From positions 17,437 through 32,462 of the forward strand of contig DBXY01000030.1 in NCBI GenBank assembly GCA_002309765.1: a stretch of DNA of 15,026 bases, read 5' to 3'. Source of the DNA: Verrucomicrobia bacterium UBA1200 (GTDB taxonomy: Bacteria > Verrucomicrobiota > Kiritimatiellia > RFP12 > UBA1067). A model generated the notes under the pieces. That model saw only the letters and a list, made by a program, of their open reading frames with translations. It was not told the origin of the DNA and made no database searches. This document shows positions 8,601 to 15,012 of this stretch, in pieces (position 1 is the first letter of the stretch; each line of letters starts with the position of its first letter). A program made the translations under genes and the position numbers.

Positions 8601-9589
8601 ATGCCGTTGCGTTCATAAAACAGCTTTCCGCTAGCGTTTGCGATTCTTCCGCAGTCCAACGAGAGTTTCAGCTCGGTAATGCAGATTCGCGCGGCCTTGT
8701 ACCGGTTGCTGATTGAGGTAAAGGTGATCCGGAATGCTTTTGCCTTGGTTCTTTTAAACCGGAAGGTTAGCGCCTTGTTGTTGCGGGTGTCAAAATTAAA
8801 CGCGGAGACCTTTTTGAAATCGGTGCCGTTTTCTGCCGCAGACAACTCGAAGGTGCCGCTAGAGACCATCGGTAGGTTGATGTCGAGGGTTTGCGCGTCG
8901 AACGCTTCGGGGAATGTCAGTTGTACCCACGGTTTGTCATTGCCTTTCGGAGTCGGCAGCATTAGCACCGTGCCAACATTCCCGTCAATCACATCGGTCG
9001 CGTTTGCGCCGGCTTGGGAACAGGTGGCGGTCGGTTTTGCCTTGGACATGTCGATCTTTTCACCCAGCGGGGTGGGGAATGCCAGCACTGCGATATCGCG
9101 GTAAAACCCTAAATTCGATTTGGGTTTGGGCAGGGTGCTGTTGAACACCGCTGGACCGGTCACTTTGGTCTCGGCGGTGGTGACGATCTTCATACCGTTT
9201 TCCGGCTTGTTCCACGGGCCGCCGCTGGATGACCATCCGGCGCAATTGTGCATGCACATTTCTAAGCCCAGCCGGTCGGCTTCGCTGGCGGCATGTTTCA
9301 CCATTTCTAGCCATTCGGGGGAATTGAAGTCAACCGGGCCCAACGGGATACCCTCGCCGGCGTTAAAGATTTGGAATCCTCCGATGCCGACTTTGGCCAT
9401 CGCTTCCAGATCGGCGGTGATGCCTTCTTTGGAGATGTTGCCGTTCATCCAATGCCACCAAGTGTGCGGCTTGGCGGAGTCGGGCGGGTTGGCGAATCCC
9501 TTTTCGAGTTCGCCCACGGTCGCCCCAAATCCGAAACTTGCGGCAAGCATGGTTGCCAGCAAAACTTTTGTTCTTTCGTTCGAGTTCAT
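5657..9589 (-). CDS. Exported GH106 alpha-L-rhamnosidase-like enzyme, copy 2, with two DUF3395-like repeats
   Basis: A 1310-residue protein; an upstream in-frame ATG at 9604 would add five residues. I chose 9589 because a GGAGGGG ribosome site (9596-9602) sits six bases before it and overlaps the upstream ATG. A signal peptide covers about 1-23. The GH106 signature is strong: HTWWHWMNGNISKEGI (42-57), GIGGFQIFNAGEGIP (68-82) and HNCAGWSSSGGPW (114-126). DSYEVG (Glu442) and GAEAFT (Glu573) are 131 residues apart, matching the acid/base pair of the characterised BT0986. A discoidin-like insertion lies at about 190-310. Two tandem DUF3395-like units (908-989 and 990-1073) follow a proline- and alanine-rich linker. 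A jelly-roll domain (1125-1300) closes the protein, ending in the SGLFGPVAI motif. The rhamnosidase family call is strong; the substrate is not known. It is paralogous to copy 1 and transcribed towards it. Confidence 0.92.
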   Translation of the reverse strand: MNSNERTKVLLATMLAASFGFGATVGELEKGFANPPDSAKPHTWWHWMNGNISKEGITADLEAMAKVGIGGFQIFNAGEGIPLGPVDFNSPEWLEMVKHAASEADRLGLEMCMHNCAGWSSSGGPWNKPENGMKIVTTAETKVTGPAVFNSTLPKPKSNLGFYRDIAVLAFPTPLGEKIDMSKAKPTATCSQAGANATDVIDGNVGTVLMLPTPKGNDKPWVQLTFPEAFDAQTLDINLPMVSSGTFELSAAENGTDFKKVSAFNFDTRNNKALTFRFKRTKAKAFRITFTSISNRYKAARICITELKLSLDCGRIANASGKLFYERNGIADDNGTDVNPEEVVQTSKTVDLTAAMKPDGQLSWQVPAGDWTILRVGYTANGRNNHPAPTSGTGLECDKLSREAAQAHWDGHIGKVLEKLGPGISGGNRKTGFNNVLIDSYEVGTQNWTQGFEKEFKKRCGYDLTKFLPVFSGRVVGSVELTDRFTWDLRRVIADLFAENYAGKFREMAHNAGLLFSCEAYGNCPSDDLQYGSMCDITMSEFWPASGYNTNPGNAKIASSVAHVYGHRIVGAEAFTAAPDAGKWIKDPYSIKAQGDAVYCGGVNRMIYHRYAHQPWTKPTYLPGMTMGQWGTHFERTVTWWNQSADWLKYQARCQYLLQEGQFVADALFYCGEDAPNGLRGGMPRGYDFDGCDTAALSSLRVKDGMLTLPSGMRYRMLVLPNRPTMSIEVLNTVAALAKAGALVIGPKPLRAPGLRGYPESDRMVQKLADQLWESQAIRNIPVEKAIEELRLTPDFMSSAESHLTYIHRRADDCDYYFVASPSESANDYTCSFRVTGRRPEIWDPETGRRAPVPVYTVADGMTTFTMHFEPSGSAFVFFSSPESRNHAVTAEATITTAPKAAPPAPKLEIVKAEYGYFGSEEAEGYLDLTKLVKNDFLSKGKRTIPAENTLAGDPASMVPKELEIVYQINGETKREIVAEHKSITVPEGATLVRARYGILPETEEAPKNAVIDFTQRLAGQIKDNRLSVSVNNTLAGGDPIVNTVKEARIDYRLDGKEKHIKVGENATLQLPVVKNDEPKIPTHEFKIDAKGRLTVEAWEPLTAKAETANGKQIKAEVKSVREPLPITGPWTLNFPSGWGAPDSVQLDKLISWTEHQHKDIKYFSGTATYRKSFNWTGGKASDERYVLDLGNLKNIAEVEVNGKALPTLWKPPFRTDITDALKNGENQLVVKVTNLWPNRLIGDELLPDDREWNGIRLKEWPKWVLEGKPSPTGRYTFTTWHHWRASDEPLPSGLFGPVAIRTVKTATMK
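6371..6868 (-). repeat. Two tandem DUF3395-like protein repeats inside GH106 copy 2
   Basis: Residues 908-989 and 990-1073 align along their length: LEIVKAEYG with ATLVRARYG, ENTLAGDP with NNTLAGGDP, and ELEIVYQINGETK with EARIDYRLDGKEK. A third, single copy occurs in GH106 copy 1 at residues 929-1009 (RVVSARYG ... NNEMAGRDPAYRTVK). The resemblance to the C-terminal domain of DnaJ-like C11 (DUF3395) is from memory of its bacterial members. These copies probably form a beta-rich spacer or binding module. Confidence 0.6.
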
Positions 9590-9595
9590 GAATAT

Positions 9596-9602
9596 CCCCT
9601 CC
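9596..9602 (-). promoter_or_regulatory. Ribosome binding site that sets the start of GH106 copy 2
   Basis: GGAGGGG on the minus strand ends six bases before the ATG at 9589. It overlaps the competing upstream ATG at 9604, which has no comparable site of its own. The start at 9589 also places the basic N-region and hydrophobic core of the signal peptide correctly. Confidence 0.75.
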
Positions 9603-9623
9603 ATGGTTTAAAAGCAGATGGCA

Positions 9624-9652
9624 ATTTTATACTCAATTGACCTGATTTTCAA
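9624..9652 (-). promoter_or_regulatory. Sigma-70-type promoter of GH106 copy 2
   Basis: On the minus strand TTGAAA (9647-9652) and TAAAAT (9624-9629) are 17 bp apart, each one base off consensus. The -35 box begins seven bases past the stop codon of the upstream transporter gene. The rhamnosidase can therefore be transcribed separately, although read-through from the transporter is possible because I see no hairpin in between. Confidence 0.6.
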
Positions 9653-9658
9653 GTACTT

Positions 9659-11842
9659 TCAGAATAACGCCTTGAAATCCAATTCCTCGGCCGCGCAGGC
9701 GAAGATTGCCTGAGGCAGCGGTTCGGTTTTTTCGCGGACAACGTTGAAGTAAACCGCGTAATCCTCTGGGTTTTCTTTTTCGTCCGGTGGGCGCAACCCG
9801 ATAAGCGCTACCGAAGATTGGGCGGAAATCCCGGCGAGACACTCAAAAGCGTTTTTGCCTTCAGGATCCGAGATTACAATCTCCGCGCTAATTCTCGATG
9901 AAGTCAGAAACTCCTGCAACAGCTTGCGGACAATCTCAGGGTTTTCGTCGGGGGACATCAGGTGGCATAACCTGATTTTGGCGTCTGATGCGTTGGAGTG
10001 TTTCAGAAGAAACGCAAGCGCCAGCATAAACGAAGCGTTGGAGCTTTTGCCGCGCCACCAGACATCGATTTGCGCCGGCTTGTCGGCGGGGAACAATTCG
10101 CCGCTGTCGGTGCGCAGCACCACCATGTTCTTACGGTTTGAGATTGCCAGTTTTATCGCGTCCGCCAGTTCATAGCCGCCGGAGTCTCCGATCATCATGG
10201 TGTTGGGTTCCAGCGGCCCGTAGCCGTAAACTCGGATAAGCTCTTTGATGCCGTCCCATAGCGAGGCTGACGAAAGCACTTTGGCTTGGGCGTCGATGCC
10301 GCGTTTTGACAAATGCTGCTGCATCGATTGCTCCAATTCCGCCACCCGTTGCGGTGTCCAGGAGTTGTCCACTACTGATGCGTAAGTTGCCAACCCGCTT
10401 CGGCCGGATAATGCGGCGGCGAAATCGACTAACCGCGGACGATGTCCGGGGGCCCCGGAAAACACCAGTAAGTTCGGGCGCCAGGTGTGAGTATCGGCGA
10501 CATGCCGACGCAAACCGCGCAGCGAGGTGTGGACCAAATGCACGAGCAATCCGGTCCGCATGTCGCCCCAGCGGGCGGAAAGTTCGCGTCGGGTGGTTAA
10601 CCACCAGATCAGGAAACCGCAAAACGCCGCGATAAACGTGGCACCTGGGCTGATCATAAACATCATGCCGGCACAACCGGCGAAGCCGAGGAATGATAGC
10701 GACGAGTGGACCCGGAATGACGGCCGCCAGGCCGGGCTGCCCAGCATTTCCTCAAGTCCAGACGAAAGGTTGAGGAATGCGTAGGCGGTGAGGTTGAAAA
10801 TGGTTAAGATTGGGGCCAGGCCGTTGATGTCGCCGAGCCAAATGCCGGCGGCGGCAATCAGGAACGTCAGAAACGCGGATATCCGGGGGTCGTTTGACGC
10901 GCCGTAGCCGCGTCCAATGAATCGCGGCACCACCCCGTCTTTGGCGAGCGACTGCAGGGTGCGCGGGGCGGCCAGCAAACCGCCCAATGCGCTTGATAGC
11001 GAGGCCGACCATACCCCGGCAATAATCAACCAGGGGATACGCGCGCATTTCTGCATGATCAACGGATCGGTTATCAGCGCCGAGGTGTCGGAGACAAAAC
11101 GGTTGAGAAACATTGGGACGGCCATGTAAACCGCCCAACCGGTGAGTACGGCGGCGATGGTGCCGAGGGGGATGGACTTCGAGGGATTTTTTAGGTCGCC
11201 CGACATGCCGACCCCGGATAGAATGCCGGTCACCGCCGGGAAGAACACTGCCAATACGTGCCAGAATCCCGGTGGAGCAGGGGGCGGCGTGGCGGTGGCC
11301 GCCATTTCGGCGGGCGAGGTCCCTATGAAGAAGGAGATTAGCGACAGCACGATTGCCGCCATAATCAAGTACTGGCTTTTCAACGCCCAATCTGCCGAGA
11401 AGGTCGCCACCATCGACATTAGTCCGAGAGTTGCCAACCCGACGATGCGCGGGTCCCAATTGGCTGCCGCTGGTATGGCGTGGGTGAACGCCTCGGTGAA
11501 ACCGACCACGTAAAATGCGATACACACCGCTTGGGAGAGGTACAGCGGTATGCCCACCGCCGCGCCGAATTCAATGCCCAGCGAACGCGAGATCATATAA
11601 TAGGCCCCGCCTCCGCCCATCTTCATGTTGGTGGCTAGCGCGGAGATTGATAACCCGGTCAGGAAGGTGATTATGCTGGAGATGGTCACGATAACAAGCG
11701 TTTTGGTGAGACCCACCGATCCCAATACCCATCCGAAACGCAGATACATCACCACGCCGATGATGGTGAGTATGCTTGGAGTGAAAACCCCTTGGAAAGT
11801 TCCGAATCCGTAACCTGCCGTGCCGTTATCGCTTTTCTTCAT
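9659..11842 (-). CDS. Cation-chloride cotransporter of the SLC12 / APC superfamily
   Basis: A 727-residue inner-membrane protein with about 12 hydrophobic segments in residues 20-416 and a soluble C-terminal domain (about 420-727). Family landmarks are GTFQGVFTPSILTIIGVVMYLRFGWV (14-39, first helix with the broken ion-site loop), GILSGVGMSGDLKNPSKSIPLGT (206-228) and SLSSALGGLLAAPRTLQSLAKDGVVP (281-306). In the tail, IDVWWRGK and FMLALAFLLKHS (592-616) resemble the typical cotransporter tail. Tyr111 in helix 3 and the Ser283-Ser284 pair in helix 8 match the positions that bind K+ and Na+ in animal NKCC proteins, while KCC proteins have glycine or alanine at the Ser pair. I infer Na+-coupled, perhaps Na-K-Cl, symport. 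An amino-acid permease label from automatic annotation would be less exact. It has its own promoter and ends 70 bases before the GH106 gene. Confidence 0.88.
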   Translation of the reverse strand: MKKSDNGTAGYGFGTFQGVFTPSILTIIGVVMYLRFGWVLGSVGLTKTLVIVTISSIITFLTGLSISALATNMKMGGGGAYYMISRSLGIEFGAAVGIPLYLSQAVCIAFYVVGFTEAFTHAIPAAANWDPRIVGLATLGLMSMVATFSADWALKSQYLIMAAIVLSLISFFIGTSPAEMAATATPPPAPPGFWHVLAVFFPAVTGILSGVGMSGDLKNPSKSIPLGTIAAVLTGWAVYMAVPMFLNRFVSDTSALITDPLIMQKCARIPWLIIAGVWSASLSSALGGLLAAPRTLQSLAKDGVVPRFIGRGYGASNDPRISAFLTFLIAAAGIWLGDINGLAPILTIFNLTAYAFLNLSSGLEEMLGSPAWRPSFRVHSSLSFLGFAGCAGMMFMISPGATFIAAFCGFLIWWLTTRRELSARWGDMRTGLLVHLVHTSLRGLRRHVADTHTWRPNLLVFSGAPGHRPRLVDFAAALSGRSGLATYASVVDNSWTPQRVAELEQSMQQHLSKRGIDAQAKVLSSASLWDGIKELIRVYGYGPLEPNTMMIGDSGGYELADAIKLAISNRKNMVVLRTDSGELFPADKPAQIDVWWRGKSSNASFMLALAFLLKHSNASDAKIRLCHLMSPDENPEIVRKLLQEFLTSSRISAEIVISDPEGKNAFECLAGISAQSSVALIGLRPPDEKENPEDYAVYFNVVREKTEPLPQAIFACAAEELDFKALF

Positions 11843-11866
11843 AAATAATCGTACCTTTCGTCACGT

Positions 11867-11896
11867 ATTTTACTAAAAAGATTATTCAATTGTCAA
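11867..11896 (-). promoter_or_regulatory. Sigma-70-type promoter of the cotransporter gene
   Basis: On the minus strand a perfect TTGACA (11891-11896) is followed after 18 bp by TAAAAT (11867-11872). An AAAGG site lies 11 bases before the ATG at 11842. The promoter sits between the alaS terminator and the transporter, so the transporter is probably a separate transcription unit. Confidence 0.6.
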
Positions 11897-11932
11897 TACA
11901 TCAGCCGTTCGGAATGGGATTTGTCCGCAATA

Positions 11933-11963
11933 AAAAAGCCCCGGCGCTTTGCCGGGGCTTTTT
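11933..11963 (-). terminator. Strong intrinsic terminator after alaS, usable in both directions
   Basis: A perfect 13-bp stem (11933-11945 with 11951-11963; core GCCCCGGC) surrounds a five-base loop. An A run stands on one side and a T run on the other, so either strand reads a GC hairpin followed by U residues. It begins eight bases beyond the alaS stop and ends the ilvE-alaS transcript. Confidence 0.92.
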
Positions 11964-11971
11964 GTCACGGA

Positions 11972-13774
11972 TTACGAAAGGTTCGTCACCACCGCTTTGA
12001 TGCGGCGCACTCCCGCGGATGAGGATTGTTCCTTCAGGATTTTGAAACCACCCAACTCGCTGGTGTTCGCCACGTGCGGACCTCCGCAGATTTCCTTGGA
12101 GAAATCCCCAATGGTGTACATGGAGACCTGCTCGCCGTATTTCGACCCAAACAGCGCCATCGCGCCTTGGGCTTTGGCCTCTTCGACCGTGGTCATGGTT
12201 TTTTCGACCGGAATAGCGGCCTTGATTTTCTCGTTGACCAGATCCTCGACCTGCTTGATTTGCTCATCGGTCATTTTTTCCGGCCAGGTGAAGTCGAAGC
12301 GCAACCGTTCGGGCGTGATGTTCGATCCCTTCTGGTTGGCATCCGGGCCCAGCACCTGGTGCAACGCCGCATGCAGCAAATGCGTGGCAGTGTGCATCCG
12401 GGTGACCACCTCGGAATGATCTTGCAATCCGGCTTTAAACGTTCCGGCGGAGACGGTACGCGAAAGTTCCTGATGCTTGCGGTTGGCCTCCTCGAAACCT
12501 TCCTTGTCCACTTCCAGTCCTTGTTCCGCGGCCAGTTCCAGCGTCATCTCAAACGGGAACCCGAAAGTGTCGTAGAGTTTGAACGCGGTCTTGCCGGAAA
12601 TGCGGTTTTGGTTGTGCAGCTTGAGCTGTTCGGCAACCTTGGCGAACATCTGCGCCCCTTTGTCGAGGGTCTGGTTGAACCGGTTCTCCTCGGCGGTGAG
12701 ATCGGCGATACAGGTTTGGAGATTGTGCTCCAGTTCCGGGTAAACATGCCGATATTTGGCGCTGATGACCTCGGCGATTTTTGCGGTGAATCCGGGTGCG
12801 ATGCCCAGGAAACGGGAGTAGCGGACCGCCCGGCGGATCAGACGGCGCAGAACGTAGTTCGCGCCGATATTGCCGGGCTTAACGCCGCCTTTCGGATCGC
12901 ACAGGATGAACGTGGCGGTACGCATGTGGTCGGCAATGATTCGCTTCGATTTGATCGCCAGTTCCGGGTTGTCCGGGGTGGCGGTGGAAAGCGCGTCGAT
13001 AGCCTCGATGATCGGCTGGAAGATTTCGGTCTCGAAAACCGTCGGTTTGCCGGTAAGCATGCACACCGTGCGTTCGACACCCATACCGGTGTCAACGTTT
13101 TTCTGCTTCAACGGCTCGAAAGTGCCCTCGGCCGTTTTGTTGTACTGCATGAAAACGTTGTTCCAGATTTCGATGTATTTGCCGCAATGGCAGCCGGGAC
13201 GGCAATCCGGGCCGCATTTGGGCTTGCCGGTGTCGATGAACATCTCGGTGTCCGGACCACAAGGTCCGGTCTCGCCCGCCGGTCCCCACCAGTTGTCCTC
13301 ACGGGGCAGGGGGAAGATGTGGTCATCCGGCAAACCCTGCGCCTTCCAAAGCGCTATCGCTTCGTCATCGCGGGGAATCGAGCCTTCGCCCTCGAACACC
13401 GTCACGTATAGATCCTTGGGATCGAACTCCAGGTGTTTGGTGAGGAATTCGTACGACCAAGCGATTGCCTCCGGCTTAAAATAATCGCCGAGCGACCAAT
13501 TGCCGAGCATCTCGAAGAACGTCAGGTGCGCGGGGTCGCCGACGGCGTCGATGTCGCCGGTGCGCACGCACTTCTGAACGTCGGTCAGCCGTTTCCCGGC
13601 GGGGTGGGGCTGGCCGAGCAGATACGGCACCAGCGGGTGCATGCCGGCGGTGGTGAAGAGCACGGTGGGGTCGTTTTCCGGAATCAGCGAAGCCCCGGAA
13701 ATGATCTGGTGCTGCTTGGAGGCGAAGAACGACAGGTACTCTTCGCGGAGTTCGTCAGCGGTAAGTTGCTTCAT
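11972..13774 (-). CDS. alaS: Alanyl-tRNA synthetase, compact form without the C-Ala domain
   Basis: A 600-residue cytoplasmic enzyme that charges tRNA-Ala; most bacterial AlaRS proteins have about 850-880 residues. The class II core is clear: FTTAGMHPLVPYLLG (40-54), TDVQKCVRTGDID (64-76), TFFEMLGNWSLGDYF (85-99), GPCGPDTEMF (170-179), IEIWNNVFMQ (201-210) and DTGMGVER (228-235). The tRNA-recognition region contains GANYVLRRLIRRAVRYSR (304-321). The editing domain keeps both halves of its zinc site, H461xxxH465 and C563xxxH567, so mischarged Ser or Gly can probably still be removed. The protein ends just after this domain and lacks the DHHA1/C-Ala part. A cysteine-rich insert (C187, C191, C195, C197) may bind another metal. 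The stop is followed by a clean terminator, so the short length does not come from the window edge. Translation is probably coupled to ilvE, whose stop lies three bases upstream. Confidence 0.95.
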   Translation of the reverse strand: MKQLTADELREEYLSFFASKQHQIISGASLIPENDPTVLFTTAGMHPLVPYLLGQPHPAGKRLTDVQKCVRTGDIDAVGDPAHLTFFEMLGNWSLGDYFKPEAIAWSYEFLTKHLEFDPKDLYVTVFEGEGSIPRDDEAIALWKAQGLPDDHIFPLPREDNWWGPAGETGPCGPDTEMFIDTGKPKCGPDCRPGCHCGKYIEIWNNVFMQYNKTAEGTFEPLKQKNVDTGMGVERTVCMLTGKPTVFETEIFQPIIEAIDALSTATPDNPELAIKSKRIIADHMRTATFILCDPKGGVKPGNIGANYVLRRLIRRAVRYSRFLGIAPGFTAKIAEVISAKYRHVYPELEHNLQTCIADLTAEENRFNQTLDKGAQMFAKVAEQLKLHNQNRISGKTAFKLYDTFGFPFEMTLELAAEQGLEVDKEGFEEANRKHQELSRTVSAGTFKAGLQDHSEVVTRMHTATHLLHAALHQVLGPDANQKGSNITPERLRFDFTWPEKMTDEQIKQVEDLVNEKIKAAIPVEKTMTTVEEAKAQGAMALFGSKYGEQVSMYTIGDFSKEICGGPHVANTSELGGFKILKEQSSSAGVRRIKAVVTNLS

Positions 13775-13777
13775 AAA

Positions 13778-14791
13778 TTAAACCTCGAAACACCAATTGT
13801 GGGTGTCGGGCAAAGTGCCGTACTGGATGCCCTGGACGGTGTTGTAGAGCTTTTGCAGCGTCGGGCCGCAGGAGTCCGGGTCGCTGATCTTGATCACGCG
13901 GTCGCCGCGGGTGATTTCCCAGACCGGGGTGATCACCACGGCGGTGCCGCAGGCCGCGACCTCGGCAAACTCGCTGATTTCGTCGAACGGCACCGGGCGG
14001 CATTCAACCTTGATGCCCAAATCGGCGGCCAATTGTTTCAAGGACATGTTGGTAACGCTCGGCAGCACGGAACAGGAATCCGGGGTGACGTAGGTGCCGT
14101 CCTTCTTGATGCCGAGGAAGTTGGAAGTGGCGAACTCCTCGATGTAGGTGTGGGACTTCGCGTCCAGATACAGCTCCACCGGCCAGCCGTCATGCTTCGC
14201 CTTTTCGTGCGCGAAAAGCGACGCGGCGTAGTTGCCGCCGACCTTGACATCGCCCATGCCGTGCGGCGCGGCGCGGTCCCAATCGTCAAACACCACGGCG
14301 CGGACGGGTTTAAGCCCGCCCTTGTAGTAGGCGCCGACCGGCATGACCATCATGATGAACGTGTATTCCTTGGCCGGGGCGACGCCGATTTGCGGTCCGG
14401 TACCGATCAGGAGCGGGCGGATGTACATTGAACCGCCGGTTCCGAATGGCGGCACGTATTCTTCGTTGGCCTTGACGACGCGCTTGGCGGCATCGATAAA
14501 CATTTCAACCGGCACGGGCGGCATCACGGTGCGGATAGCGGTGCGGTACATGCGCTTGGCGTTTTCGTCGGCGCGGAAAATGACGATCTTGCCGTTCTGC
14601 TGGCGGAACGCCTTCATGCCCTCGAAACACTCCTGGCCATAGTGGAGGCAGGATGCGCCAATGTGCATTGTGATGTACGGGTCTTTTACGAACTCGCCCT
14701 TGTCCCACTCTCCGTCTTTCCACGTGAAGCGGATGTGGCAATTGACGTCAGAAAACCCGAAACCCAGTTTGTCCCATTCGATTTGTTTCAT
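13778..14791 (-). CDS. ilvE: Branched-chain amino acid aminotransferase
   Basis: A 337-residue cytoplasmic PLP enzyme of fold type IV. It carries out the last step of Leu, Ile and Val synthesis (or the first step of their breakdown), exchanging the amino group with 2-oxoglutarate/glutamate. Landmarks are LHYGQECFEGMKAFR (49-63), YIRPLLIGTG (123-132), GDVKVGGNYAASL (180-192) with the PLP lysine K183, and YIEEFATSNFLGIK (216-229) with the cofactor-contacting glutamate. The length is near that of the larger BCAT subgroup rather than the shorter E. coli-like one. The start at 14791 has an AAAGGA ribosome site eight bases upstream. It is the first gene of an operon with alaS, three bases apart. 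D-amino acid or 4-amino-4-deoxychorismate enzymes of the same fold are less likely because of the full BCAT motifs. Confidence 0.95.
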   Translation of the reverse strand: MKQIEWDKLGFGFSDVNCHIRFTWKDGEWDKGEFVKDPYITMHIGASCLHYGQECFEGMKAFRQQNGKIVIFRADENAKRMYRTAIRTVMPPVPVEMFIDAAKRVVKANEEYVPPFGTGGSMYIRPLLIGTGPQIGVAPAKEYTFIMMVMPVGAYYKGGLKPVRAVVFDDWDRAAPHGMGDVKVGGNYAASLFAHEKAKHDGWPVELYLDAKSHTYIEEFATSNFLGIKKDGTYVTPDSCSVLPSVTNMSLKQLAADLGIKVECRPVPFDEISEFAEVAACGTAVVITPVWEITRGDRVIKISDPDSCGPTLQKLYNTVQGIQYGTLPDTHNWCFEV

Positions 14792-14822
14792 AGCCGAATC
14801 CTTTCAAAAAATGAATCAAATT

Positions 14823-14851
14823 ATTTTATCTTTTCAGAGTGTAAAAAACAA
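14823..14851 (-). promoter_or_regulatory. Sigma-70-type promoter of ilvE-alaS
   Basis: On the minus strand TTGTTT (14846-14851) and TAAAAT (14823-14828) are 17 bp apart; the -10 box lies 31 bases before the ATG. The short leader leaves no room for a T-box or peptide attenuator. Confidence 0.5.
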
Positions 14852-14920
14852 GTTGGAATGTAGCCAACGCCGAAAATTTTATTAGCGGTGCCATTGTCGG
14901 CAAATTCTCGCGGCACGGCA

Positions 14921-14949
14921 TTGCAATCTGCCTCCGGTTGTTGTATACT
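14921..14949 (+). promoter_or_regulatory. Sigma-70-type promoter reading out of the right edge
   Basis: TTGCAA (14921-14926) and TATACT (14944-14949) are 17 bp apart. It is divergent from the ilvE promoter, and about 70 bp separate the two -35 boxes. It probably drives the gene that starts at the window end. Confidence 0.55.
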
Positions 14950-14967
14950 ATTGCTGATGTTTTTGAG

Positions 14968-14980
14968 AGTGTGCAACACT
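14968..14980. promoter_or_regulatory. Small palindrome just after the right-edge promoter, possible operator
   Basis: AGTGT-GCA-ACACT is a 13-base near-perfect palindrome at roughly +12 to +24 of the predicted transcript. A second 5-bp hairpin, GTTCG/CGAAC, lies at 14990-15004. Either could be an operator or a leader hairpin, or chance at this length. Confidence 0.25.
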
Positions 14981-15012
14981 ATTTGCCATGTTCGGCGGTC
15001 GAACGTGACGCC

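Noticed and set aside
9605..9658. Terminator after the cotransporter gene
   Set aside because: No stable hairpin was found; the stretch holds only the GH106 promoter.
12026..13411. 461-codon frame on the plus strand
   Set aside because: It lies wholly opposite alaS, and its composition is that of a GC-rich antisense shadow; alaS has continuous motifs.
13433..14431. 332-codon frame on the plus strand
   Set aside because: It is antisense to alaS and ilvE, both of which are certain genes; the translation is rich in G, V, A and R without domains.
14792..14960. T-box or attenuator leader before ilvE-alaS
   Set aside because: Only about 31 bases separate the -10 box from the start codon, too short for a T-box, and no run of branched-chain or Ala codons is present.
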